From Nocardiopsis metallicus (GTDB lineage Bacteria > Actinomycetota > Actinomycetes > Streptosporangiales > Streptosporangiaceae): 64,000 nucleotides of DNA. Shown here piece by piece: positions 27,175-35,128 of this stretch. Each line of letters begins with the position of its first letter. Within the stretch, counting starts at the first letter, position 1. The translations under genes and the position numbers were made by a program. The notes beneath the pieces were generated by a model, which made no database searches, was not told where the DNA came from, and worked only from the letters and a program-made list of their open reading frames with translations. The stretch spans positions 806,001 through 870,000 of the forward strand of contig NZ_JACHDO010000001.1 in the NCBI RefSeq assembly GCF_014201115.1, read 5' to 3'.

Positions 27175-28593
27175 TCAGAACGACCCGACGACGGAGACCA
27201 GGCTCACGAGTGCGATGACCACGAGGACCGGGATGGCCAGGGTCACGACACCGAGGTCCTTGTAGGACTGCCGGTGGGTGAGCCCGCAGACGATGAGCAG
27301 GGTGACCACGGCACCGGAGTGCGGCAGCGTGTCGAGCCCGCCCGCGGCCATGGCAGTGAGCCGGTGCATCGCCTCCGTGGCGACACCCTCCTGCTCGGCC
27401 ATGGCCCGCAGGTCCTCGCCGAGGGCGTTGAGCGCGATCGTCATACCGCCCGAGGAGGAGCCGGTGAGACCTGCGGTGATGGACACGGAGAAGACCGAGG
27501 TCCACAGAGCGCCGAGGCCGAGGCCGAACACCGAGTCGCGCACGACGGCGAAGGCGGCGACCGAGGCGACGACCGCGCCGTAGCCCACCTCGGAGGCGGT
27601 GCTGAAGATCGGGAACATGGACCGCTTGGCGCCGTCGACGGACCCGGCCCACAACGTGGCGAAGTTACGGAAGTTGAGGGCGACCAGGACGAGGATCGCC
27701 GCGATGATCCCCAACAGCACGGCCCACAGACCCATGCGCTGCTCGAAGGCGACCCCGCCGAACTTCTCCTCCGCGAGGTAGGACCAGTCGAGGGCCGGGA
27801 AGATGAGCAGGGTGCACGCGAAGTTCACGGCGAAGACCGTGAGCAGCGGTAGGAAGGGGACGAGGCGGTTCGCCGGTTCGAGCGTGTTGACCTGCTGGTC
27901 CCCGGTACCGGCATCGGTGGACCCGTTGGCCGAGCGCGCGCTCTCGGCGCTGTCGAAGCTCTCACCCTTGCGGATCAGCGCGGTGCGCCGGTACTCGAGC
28001 CACAGCAGGCCGAGGCCGAAGATGAGGGCGCCGCCCAGCAGTCCGATGCCCGGGGCGGCGAACGAACCGGTGCCGAAGAACTGTCCCGGGATGATGTTCT
28101 GCACCTGCGGGCTGCCGGGCAGCGCGGTCATCGTGAAGGTGAAGATGCCCAGCGCGATGGTCGCGGGGATAAGCCGGCGGGGGATGTCGGCGACCCGGAA
28201 CAGCTCGCGGGCCAGCGGATACATCACGAAGGCCACGACGAAGAGGCTGATGCCTCCGTAGGTCATCAGGGCCGAGGTGACGATCGTCGCCGCGATCGCG
28301 CTCCGCGAGCCCACCAGCTTCGTCACCGTGCGGGCGATGCTCTCCGCGTAGCCGGTGACGGTCATCAGGACGCCGAAGATCGCACCGAACAGGAACACCG
28401 GGAACCAGCTGCCGACGAAGGCGGCCATCGCCGGCATGAAGATCTCGGTGTAGGAGGCCAGGATCGGGGCCCCGGAGAAGACCACCGCGACCACCGAGGC
28501 CAGGGGAGCGGCGAGGATGACGGGGACACCGCGGTAGGCGAGGGTGATGAGCAGGAGCAAGGACGTGATGATGCCTATGATTCCCAGGGCCAT
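27175..28593 (-). CDS. GntP family permease (472 aa)
   Basis: Gluconate:H+ symporter-type membrane protein with about 12 hydrophobic segments spread evenly across its length. Characteristic stretches are IIGIITSLLLLITLAYRGVP at the N-terminus and ALMTYGGISLFVVAFVMYPL near residues ~115-135; a STGMTIAL-like re-entrant segment (GSSSGGMTIALNAL) lies in the C-terminal half. ATG 28593 follows GGAGT at good spacing. The substrate (gluconate or another sugar/organic acid) cannot be read from sequence. No catabolic genes accompany it. Confidence 0.88.
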   Translation of the reverse strand: MALGIIGIITSLLLLITLAYRGVPVILAAPLASVVAVVFSGAPILASYTEIFMPAMAAFVGSWFPVFLFGAIFGVLMTVTGYAESIARTVTKLVGSRSAIAATIVTSALMTYGGISLFVVAFVMYPLARELFRVADIPRRLIPATIALGIFTFTMTALPGSPQVQNIIPGQFFGTGSFAAPGIGLLGGALIFGLGLLWLEYRRTALIRKGESFDSAESARSANGSTDAGTGDQQVNTLEPANRLVPFLPLLTVFAVNFACTLLIFPALDWSYLAEEKFGGVAFEQRMGLWAVLLGIIAAILVLVALNFRNFATLWAGSVDGAKRSMFPIFSTASEVGYGAVVASVAAFAVVRDSVFGLGLGALWTSVFSVSITAGLTGSSSGGMTIALNALGEDLRAMAEQEGVATEAMHRLTAMAAGGLDTLPHSGAVVTLLIVCGLTHRQSYKDLGVVTLAIPVLVVIALVSLVSVVGSF

Positions 28594-29817
28594 GGGACTC
28601 CTCGGGGGTCGGGGCAGCGCCTGCCGGGCTCTGGGCGGGGGACGGCTCTGTCTGAGAGTCCCGGTGCGGTCGTCCGGCGGCATGGGGGTGTGCCGTGTCG
28701 GTGGGATCGTCGCCGCCGGTCAGGCGGTCGAACACACCGGTTATCCTCGCGCCGAGGGGACACCAGGGGAAATGGTGGACAGTGGGGTAAACCACACGAA
28801 CCTGTGGTGTGCCTGGGGGTTGAAATAGCGACGTCAGTTGCGGTAAAGGGCTCAGCTGGGGCGGGGATCACCGGCCGCACCGCTCCGGCCAGTACCCAGG
28901 GGCGCCGGCGACTGTGGACCTTCCCCGTGCGTTCTGTCCCCGTTCTCCTGTCTTCCCCAGCACCCTGCCCGGCCTGCTCCGGCGACACGGGTACACCCGT
29001 CGCCTCGGTATTCGATCTTCTCCAGTCGAAGGACATTTTCGATGAGGCCAAGGTCCCCCGTCAGATAAGCGCGGTTGTGCTTATCGTTTTTCTGTATCGC
29101 TATGGGTGTACCAGTGTTCGGGGTGGTTTCGGTGCAGAGGAGGGGTGGTGTCATGGCGTCGTATCAAAAACGCAGGTCAAGTCCATCAGGGGTTGTTCAT
29201 GTGAGAACGACGGATTCTTGCCCTCGATGAATACGAGAAGATCGTGACCACTCGCGCAGGAGGAGAGAGTCGGGGGCTTTGGCTTGACTCGTCGATCGGG
29301 GCGCGTCATCCTCCGGGTGAATGGAATGGAGCTGTGCTGCGGAGTCAACCGCTGGGTCTCCAAGTGCCTCTGTCGACGGAGGGTCGCTGGGCAGTTTCCT
29401 TCGCGCCAGTAGGGGTTCCCGTCCTCCGGCTCGGTGGCCTGCGTGCTCACCTGGGGGTGGTGAACTCCTATGTCCCCAGGTCGAACCGGTGGCTTCCCTT
29501 TTTCGATGATCAGCCCGTTCGTCAAAATCCGATGGTGGCAGGTCCGGGTCTCCTGTGCGGCCTCGGAAAACGCTGTTGACCAGCTGGGTTTTTCGGTCGT
29601 GCCCTGAGGTGCCGCAGTGCTCATGCTGTTGAAAAATGCGTTCGATCATGACGAAGACCTGCGGCTTTATTCGTATGCATGCGGGCTTTCAGTTGGAGGG
29701 TGCAGCCGCGCTTCCGGGAAGTCCTGGGCCGGGTTGTGGTGTTGCTTCAACGAGTTGACTCCGAGATCCTCAGCCGTGTAGAAACGGTTCCGAATCACCC
29801 CCCCCAGCGGAAGAGTG
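28594..29817. other. Long, lower-GC intergenic region
   Basis: About 1.2 kb upstream of both the GntP permease and the peptide operon. GC falls below the window average around 29020-29820. It holds the terminator-like hairpin at 29064-29093 and a second imperfect hairpin near 28979-29004. Several open frames cross it on both strands, but none has a good ribosome binding site plus recognisable protein. Promoters for the two flanking transcription units presumably lie at its ends. Confidence 0.45.
29064..29093 (+). terminator. Intrinsic terminator-like hairpin with T-tract
   Basis: A 7-bp perfect stem, GATAAGC (29064-29070) and GCTTATC (29079-29085), with an 8-base loop is followed by GTTTTTCT. 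This is a classical Rho-independent shape, rare in this GC-rich window. No gene clearly ends just upstream on the plus strand, so it may end a small RNA or attenuate a leader. Confidence 0.5.
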
Positions 29818-30153
29818 ATGACAATGACCGGATCGCAAGAAGTCTCCTTACGGAGAAAGTCGCGTCGGCCGGTCCTGGCCGGGCTGTTCGCCCTGACCGC
29901 AGCGGCCTCCTTCGGCCTCGTGGACCTGGCCGCGGCGGACCCCGCCCAGGCGTGCGTCCGCGGTACCCGGGACGTCACCGTCTCTTATGCCAGAGCCAGT
30001 ACGTCCACCGGCGGTTGCGCAGCTGAAGGCCGTTCCTGGGCCTATCATGGGAGCGCTTCCGAATCCACCGGTTGGCATCGGACGAGCACCGTCGCCTACG
30101 CCTCCAGCAGCCGCGGAGCGACCCCCCGCTACGCGGACTACTCGTTCCGCTGA
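29818..30153 (+). CDS. Small secreted peptide, lactococcin 972-like bacteriocin candidate (111 aa)
   Basis: ATG 29818 (GTG at 29815 and ATG 29827 are alternatives) follows GGAAGAG. A basic RRKSRRP stretch precedes a hydrophobic signal segment (LAGLFALTAAASFGLVDL), with likely cleavage after DPAQA. The mature ~60 residues hold two Cys and aromatic/Ser-rich sequence, GRSWAYHGSASESTGWHR, like the Trp/Tyr/His pattern of the lactococcin 972 family (TIGR01653-like). The operon that follows, with adaptor, ATPase and permease, is the export layout associated with that family in actinobacteria. Family assignment is inference; secretion is well supported. Confidence 0.6.
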   Translation: MTMTGSQEVSLRRKSRRPVLAGLFALTAAASFGLVDLAAADPAQACVRGTRDVTVSYARASTSTGGCAAEGRSWAYHGSASESTGWHRTSTVAYASSSRGATPRYADYSFR

Positions 30154-30218
30154 CCCCTCCGCCGCGGCTGCCCCGGGGAACCGCCCTCAGGCAGCCGCGG
30201 CCCCCGGAAGGAAACCCC

Positions 30219-30854
30219 ATGCGCAGGAAAGCCGGAGCCAGCGCCCTACTCACGGTTTTCGTGTTGGTCGGCTGCGGAGCAACGGAGCCGCAGGAAGGGC
30301 TGACCGAGGCCGCACGGGCGGCCGGAACCATGGACGAGACCCGCACCGAACTCCTCGAGGAGGCAAGGGAACGTTCCACCACCGACTTCGAGCGCGAAAC
30401 CCTCGACCGCGCCATAGCCAACGGTGGCCTGACCCGACAGGACTACGAAGAGGCCTTCGACCGGTACCAGGAATGCGCCGAGGCCGCCGGCCTCCAGGAG
30501 ACGTACCGAAAGATGCCCAGCGGTCTCTACCGGCTCGTGGAGACCGGAGCCGGTGACAGTGAGGACTCCACGGCCGCGGCCATGGACGCCAACGCCGAGT
30601 GCGCCGACGGGACCATCATGCGGATCGAGTCGATGTACGCCCTGCAGGTCGGCAACCCGCACCTGCTGGCGGACCCCAGGGCCGCGGTCATCCAGTGCCT
30701 CTACGAGCAGGGGTACGCGCAGGCCGACTACTCCACGTCCGACTTCGACCGCGACATGGAGGACGGCATGCGCAGCGCCCCCTTCGACCTCGCGGACGAG
30801 GCCGTGGACGACTGCTTCTACAGTTCCGGCTTCGCGATCTCCGCGCACAAGTGA
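30219..30854 (+). CDS. Putative lipoprotein of the peptide operon (211 aa)
   Basis: ATG 30219 follows GGAAGGAAA. A type II signal peptide with lipobox LVGC ends at Cys 19. The mature protein is acidic and helical, with a YQECAEAAG segment and several Cys residues (AECADG, IQCLYEQ, DDCFYSS) that could form disulfides. It is 65 bases after the peptide gene and 11 bases before the adaptor gene. It could be an immunity or surface component; no known family recognised. Confidence 0.75.
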   Translation: MRRKAGASALLTVFVLVGCGATEPQEGLTEAARAAGTMDETRTELLEEARERSTTDFERETLDRAIANGGLTRQDYEEAFDRYQECAEAAGLQETYRKMPSGLYRLVETGAGDSEDSTAAAMDANAECADGTIMRIESMYALQVGNPHLLADPRAAVIQCLYEQGYAQADYSTSDFDRDMEDGMRSAPFDLADEAVDDCFYSSGFAISAHK

Positions 30855-30865
30855 GAAGGGGAAGA

Positions 30866-31915
30866 ATGCGGTTCCACCTGAGCGGAGGCGCTTCGTTGAC
30901 GGTCCTGGTGCTGGTTGCTGCCGCAGGCACCACGGGCTTCCTGCTTCGCCCCGCGGAACCGCCCGCCAACCTCTCACCCGGGCAGAGCGCGGACTCCGCT
31001 CCCTCGTCCGTGGAACGCTTTTCCGACGAGCGCAGCGTGGAGGTGGACCTGGTGACAGGCCCCGACCTCGACCTGGAGCTGGGCCGCGGCGGCAGGGTCA
31101 CGTCCACCGAATGCTCCGCAGGAGCCTCACTGGCCTCCGGTGAGGCCGTCGCCGAAATCGACGGCGAACCGGTCCTGGCCCTGGCGACCTCGGCTCCCCC
31201 CTACCGCGACCTGGCACCGGGCGCTCGCGGTCCGGACGTGGCCGCGCTACAGAGCGAGCTCGCCCGGCTCGGCCACGACACGGCCGAGGACGGAACCTAC
31301 GGCGAAGGAACCGCCACCGCCGTGCGCGCCTTCCAACGGGACGGCGGGCTGCCCCGCCCGGACGGCCGGATGCCGTTGGCGGGCACCTTGTGGATACCCG
31401 CCGCGGAGGTCGCCGTGGGGGAGTGCCACGCGCCGATCGGCACGACAGTGGGCCCGGGATCCTCCTTCGCGACGGTCCCCGGCACCTTGGCGGAGGTGAC
31501 CGTCACCTCCCCGCCCACCGCGCGCGTGGACGGCGCACGCGTGCTGACGGTCGGCGGGGTCACCGGCCCGTTCGACGCGGACGGACGCGGCGACGACCCG
31601 GACTTCCTCCGGGAGCTGTCCGACACCGCGGAGGCCCGCGCCGCCCGTGACGGAGAAGGCACCCGGGCCATGGGCAGCCTCGCCCTCGCCGAACCCGTGG
31701 AGGTCCTCAGAGTCCCTCCCGGAGCGGTCTCCGGAGGCAGTGAAGGCACCGGATGCCTGGTGTCCGAAGGACGAACCCACGCGGTCGACATCGTCGGCTC
31801 CACCATCGGCTCGGCCCTGGTCGTCCCGGCCGGAGGCGGGGACCCGACGACACTGCCCGGCCGCGTGGACCTCAAGGGAGCGCAGGCGGGGACCTGTCAG
31901 GGCACCCGATCGTGA
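30866..31915 (+). CDS. Peptidoglycan-binding / membrane-fusion adaptor protein (349 aa)
   Basis: ATG 30866 follows GAAGGGGAAG. An N-terminal membrane anchor (ASLTVLVLVAAAGTTGFLL) leads to a HlyD/RND-adaptor-like beta region. A peptidoglycan_binding_1 module spans residues ~115-155 (GARGPDVAALQSELARLGHD...TYGEGTATAVRAFQRDGG). The C-terminal part holds a second beta domain. Such proteins couple FtsX/MacB-type ABC permeases to export across the wall. Its stop overlaps the ATPase start by 4 bases. Confidence 0.82.
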   Translation: MRFHLSGGASLTVLVLVAAAGTTGFLLRPAEPPANLSPGQSADSAPSSVERFSDERSVEVDLVTGPDLDLELGRGGRVTSTECSAGASLASGEAVAEIDGEPVLALATSAPPYRDLAPGARGPDVAALQSELARLGHDTAEDGTYGEGTATAVRAFQRDGGLPRPDGRMPLAGTLWIPAAEVAVGECHAPIGTTVGPGSSFATVPGTLAEVTVTSPPTARVDGARVLTVGGVTGPFDADGRGDDPDFLRELSDTAEARAARDGEGTRAMGSLALAEPVEVLRVPPGAVSGGSEGTGCLVSEGRTHAVDIVGSTIGSALVVPAGGGDPTTLPGRVDLKGAQAGTCQGTRS

Positions 31916-32526
31916 CCGGTGGAGCCCGGGTACTCGCCACAGGCCTCGCCCACCGGTTCCCCGGGACGCCCTGGCTCTACTCAGGCCTGGACCTGGACCT
32001 GCGGCCGGGGGAGGTCACCGGGCTGTGCGGCCCCTCCGGATGCGGAAAGTCCACCCTGATGTCCGTCCTCGCCGGATGGACCCCGCCCGTGGAGGGCACC
32101 GTGCGCTTCGAGGGAGTGGAACGCACGGGCTGGATCTTCCAGAACCCGCATGGCGTCCCGGGACGCACGGCGCTGGACCACGTCGTCCTGCCGCTCCTGG
32201 CCCGCGGCTACGACCGCGAGGGCGCGCAGGAACGGGCCCTGGCCACCATGACCGACTTCCACCTGGGCGGGCTCGCCTCGCGCCCCTACCGCGAGCTGTC
32301 CGGCGGTGAGGCCCAACGGCTGATGCTGGCCCGCGCACTGTGCTCGGATCCGGACCTGATCCTGGTCGACGAGCCCACCGCGCAACTCGACCTGCGCACC
32401 GCCCGGAGCGTTAACACCACACTCGGCCGGGTGGCCGCGCAAGGCGCCATCGTGGTCGTGGCCACCCACGACCCGGGCACCCGAAGAGCGTGTACCCGCA
32501 TCGTCGACTTGGGAGACTACGGGTGA
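31912..32526 (+). CDS. ABC transporter ATP-binding protein, LolD/MacB type (204 aa)
   Basis: All ABC motifs are present: Walker A GPSGCGKS, a Q-loop with IFQNPHG, signature LSGGE in YRELSGGEAQRLMLARAL, Walker B LILVDEPTAQLD and the H-loop ATHD. It starts at GTG 31912, overlapping the adaptor stop by 4 bases (GTGA), and its own stop overlaps the permease start by 4 bases. The size is short but complete for the lipoprotein/peptide-export class. Confidence 0.92.
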   Translation: MTGGARVLATGLAHRFPGTPWLYSGLDLDLRPGEVTGLCGPSGCGKSTLMSVLAGWTPPVEGTVRFEGVERTGWIFQNPHGVPGRTALDHVVLPLLARGYDREGAQERALATMTDFHLGGLASRPYRELSGGEAQRLMLARALCSDPDLILVDEPTAQLDLRTARSVNTTLGRVAAQGAIVVVATHDPGTRRACTRIVDLGDYG

Positions 32527-33590
32527 GGCCGTCCGCGATCCTGTCCGAGGCCTGGCGCAACCTCGCCACCGGCACCAGCCGCGCCGCGGTGTTCGCTCTG
32601 GGCCTGGCTGCCGTGTGCGGGGCGCTGGCGGTAGCGGACGCCCGCAACATCGTCGCACTGGAACAGCGTGCCGCCGAGTTCGTGGCCTCGGGGGCCTCCG
32701 TGCGGGTACTCAGCGCCGAATCGGGTGTGACCGGCGCGTCCTGCGACGCACTCGCCGGTGTGGAAGGGGTGGGCGGCGCGGGCGCGTTGCGTGAACACCC
32801 CGCGCTCCGGTTGGACGCGATGCCCGACAACCCTCTCCCGGCCTACACGGTGACCCCGGGGTTCGCGGACGTCCTCGGAGTGGACGCGGTGACGGCGGAG
32901 GGCGTGTGGCTCTCCGAGGAGACCGCACGGACACTGGAGGCCGTCCCCGGCCAGAACCTCAGCACAGCGGAGGGGACGCTCACAATCGCGGGAACCTTCC
33001 CCTACCCCGACGACGGCCGGGACGTACGCCCCGGTTACGCGGCCCTGGTCCCCTCAGCGGACACCGAACCCTTCGACGAGTGCTGGGCCCGGGTATGGCC
33101 GACCTCGGAGAGTACACAGGAGCTCCTGCTCTTCGCCGTGGCGGCCGACTCCCCGGAGGACACGGCACTCACGACCGGCCAGCTCAACGCGAGCCTCGGC
33201 GAGACCTTCGACGGCGCCGCCGGATTCGACGGCCGCATCACGCGCTTCGCCGCCCCCTCGACTGTCCTTGCGGGGCTGCTTCTGGGCTTCGTCGCGGTCC
33301 GGCTGCGCCGGCTGGAGTTCGCGAGCGCCCTGCACGTGGGGCAGTCCCGCCGATCCCAGCTGGCGACGACCCTCCTGGAGACCGGCGCGTGGTCAGCGGC
33401 AGGACTGGTGCTGGCCGGATGCGCGCTCGTCCTCGCCTCCCACCTGGGACACCCGGGCGAACCCGGTGAGGTCCTGGTGGTGGTCGGGCCGGGGCTCCTG
33501 GCCACGGTACCGGGGTGCCTGGCCGGTGCGGCCCTGGCCCTGGCCCTGGTGCGGGAGGACCATCTGTTCCGGTACTTCAAGGACCGGTGA
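32523..33590 (+). CDS. FtsX/MacB-like ABC permease (355 aa)
   Basis: GTG 32523 overlaps the ATPase stop by 4 bases. One N-terminal transmembrane helix (RAAVFALGLAAVCGALAVAD) precedes a large extracytoplasmic domain (residues ~45-245) that contains the Cys pair around ASCDALAG and FDECWARV. Three transmembrane helices follow (TVLAGLLLGFVAV, AAGLVLAGCALVLAS, LLATVPGCLAGAALALAL). This is the four-helix MacB/FtsX topology used for export from the membrane surface. With the ATPase it forms the likely exporter for the operon's peptide. Confidence 0.85.
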   Translation: MRPSAILSEAWRNLATGTSRAAVFALGLAAVCGALAVADARNIVALEQRAAEFVASGASVRVLSAESGVTGASCDALAGVEGVGGAGALREHPALRLDAMPDNPLPAYTVTPGFADVLGVDAVTAEGVWLSEETARTLEAVPGQNLSTAEGTLTIAGTFPYPDDGRDVRPGYAALVPSADTEPFDECWARVWPTSESTQELLLFAVAADSPEDTALTTGQLNASLGETFDGAAGFDGRITRFAAPSTVLAGLLLGFVAVRLRRLEFASALHVGQSRRSQLATTLLETGAWSAAGLVLAGCALVLASHLGHPGEPGEVLVVVGPGLLATVPGCLAGAALALALVREDHLFRYFKDR

Positions 33591-34012
33591 GCGCTTCCGG
33601 CAGTGCCAGAGGCGTTGAAGCCGGACACGCAGCCAAGGGCAGGGGACCCGAGGCGTAGCGCACGGAACAGTGCCTCGTGGCGCGTCGTCGTCCCCGCAGG
33701 GGATCGTCGCCCCGGTGATGGACAGCGATCCTCCGTGCCGCTGGACGACGACCTGTTCGACTGCGCCTAGGCGCTCGGACGGCGCGCCGGTGAACTGGTC
33801 GCCCTCGACGGCTCCGCTGCCCTGTCCGGTCGCCGTCGGCACGGGACCGGGTTAGTGGCCTGCCGGGGCGGGCTCCGAACCCACCCCTGCCCTGGCCGTT
33901 CAGTTGCCGGACCGTTCGGGCGGACACCTGCGGCGGGGAAGGACCGCGAGCCACGGTGAGAGCTGCTCATGAGCGAGTTCCAGCCGATCCAGGTACTCCG
34001 CGAACCGATCCC
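33591..34012. other. Intergenic region between convergent operons
   Basis: About 420 bases between the ends of the peptide operon and the drmA-drmB-helicase operon. Open frames here lack ribosome binding sites and recognisable protein; I did not find a clear terminator hairpin. Confidence 0.45.
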
Positions 34013-35128
34013 TCAGGGCTGCGGCTGGTACAGGTCGAGGGGGATCCCGTCCAGGTGCGGGGGAGGGCGGTCACCCGCGAACCCCAACCGCAGCTCGTGG
34101 CGGGCTCTGGTGCACAGGACGTAATACATCATCCGCTGGTCCGGGTCGCTTGGGTCAGCGGTGTCGCGATGGCAGTCGGGGACGAAAACGGTGTCGAACT
34201 CCAACCCCTTGACACTGGCACGAGTGACCAGGTGTACACCGGGCCGACTGGCGTCGATGTTCCGGTACCGGCCCTGCCCGCTACCGACATAGGCCTGGAC
34301 GGGAACACCGGCCCGTTCGAAGGCCTCCAACAGCCGCATCTGGAGTTCACGGAACCGGACGACCACGCCGATACTGCGCTCCGGGTGGTGACGGACATGC
34401 GCACGCAGCTCGGTCGTGAGTTCAGCGAACGCCCGGTACCTGGCCACAAGCGGGGTCGGCCCCTCGCGCTGCGGTAGGACGGGCGGGGGCCCGCCCAGAC
34501 GGAAGTGCTCGGCCAATTCAGCGATCGGTCGTGTGGTGCGGTGGTTCTCCGACAGGCCGACCTCCTCCGCGGCCAGGATGTTCCTGATCTCGGCGGTTGT
34601 ACTCCTGGATTCTGTGATGGTCTGGTGCTCGTCGGCCAGCACGGTCACCCGGGCTCCCGCCAGTCGACACAAGCGGTAGAACTCCACAGGAAGATCCTGT
34701 CCCTCGTCGATCACCAGTGCCTCGGGAGTGGAGGGTTCCGCGGCTCCCACGGCTTCGGTGAGCAACGCCGTCCAGTCGATGTCGAACCCGCCGGGAGTCC
34801 TTGTGGGGGGACGACCGCCCACTGCGTGCGCGTACCAGCTCCCCACCCAGCTGTGGACGGTCGCCACCCGGGTCTGCGGCCTCAGCTCTGTGGCTGCCGG
34901 TTCTACGTGCTGGCGCAGCAGGTTGGATCGGCAGAGCAGGGTCGAGGGCGTACCGGTGAGGGCGAGCATCACCGCCCGGTGCGCCGCGAGCACGCTCTTG
35001 CCTGATCCCGCTGGGCCGCACACCAGGTGGTTGCCGTCGAAGGGAAGTGCGTCCAGTACCCGCTGTTGCTCCTCGGACAGGTCCAGATACCGCAGTACCC
35101 GGAGGGAGCCGTTGACAGCGGCGTTCAT
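34013..35128 (-). CDS. Small SF1 (UvrD/DUF2075-like) helicase, third gene of drmA operon (371 aa)
   Basis: P-loop ATPase with Walker A GPAGSGKS (residues ~38-45), Walker B EALVIDEGQD (~135-144), VTVLADEHQTI, then C-terminal SF1 motifs ASVKGLEFDTVFVPD (motif V-like) and YVLCTRARHEL (motif VI). The start ATG overlaps the drmB stop by 4 bases, so it is translated with the DISARM genes. In classical DISARM the third core gene is the PLD nuclease drmC, but no HxKxxxxD motif is seen here or nearby. The helicase may replace or accompany that function. Confidence 0.8.
   Translation of the reverse strand: MNAAVNGSLRVLRYLDLSEEQQRVLDALPFDGNHLVCGPAGSGKSVLAAHRAVMLALTGTPSTLLCRSNLLRQHVEPAATELRPQTRVATVHSWVGSWYAHAVGGRPPTRTPGGFDIDWTALLTEAVGAAEPSTPEALVIDEGQDLPVEFYRLCRLAGARVTVLADEHQTITESRSTTAEIRNILAAEEVGLSENHRTTRPIAELAEHFRLGGPPPVLPQREGPTPLVARYRAFAELTTELRAHVRHHPERSIGVVVRFRELQMRLLEAFERAGVPVQAYVGSGQGRYRNIDASRPGVHLVTRASVKGLEFDTVFVPDCHRDTADPSDPDQRMMYYVLCTRARHELRLGFAGDRPPPHLDGIPLDLYQPQP

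Noticed and set aside
28852..29624. Two minus-strand frames with a 4-base overlap (29624-29151 and 29154-28852)
   Set aside because: The overlap is suggestive, but neither has a good ribosome binding site or recognisable family, and base composition does not show clear codon bias.
34013..35128. Possible DrmC (PLD) identity for the third gene of the drmAB operon
   Set aside because: No HxKxxxxD motif; Walker A/B and SF1 motifs identify a helicase instead.
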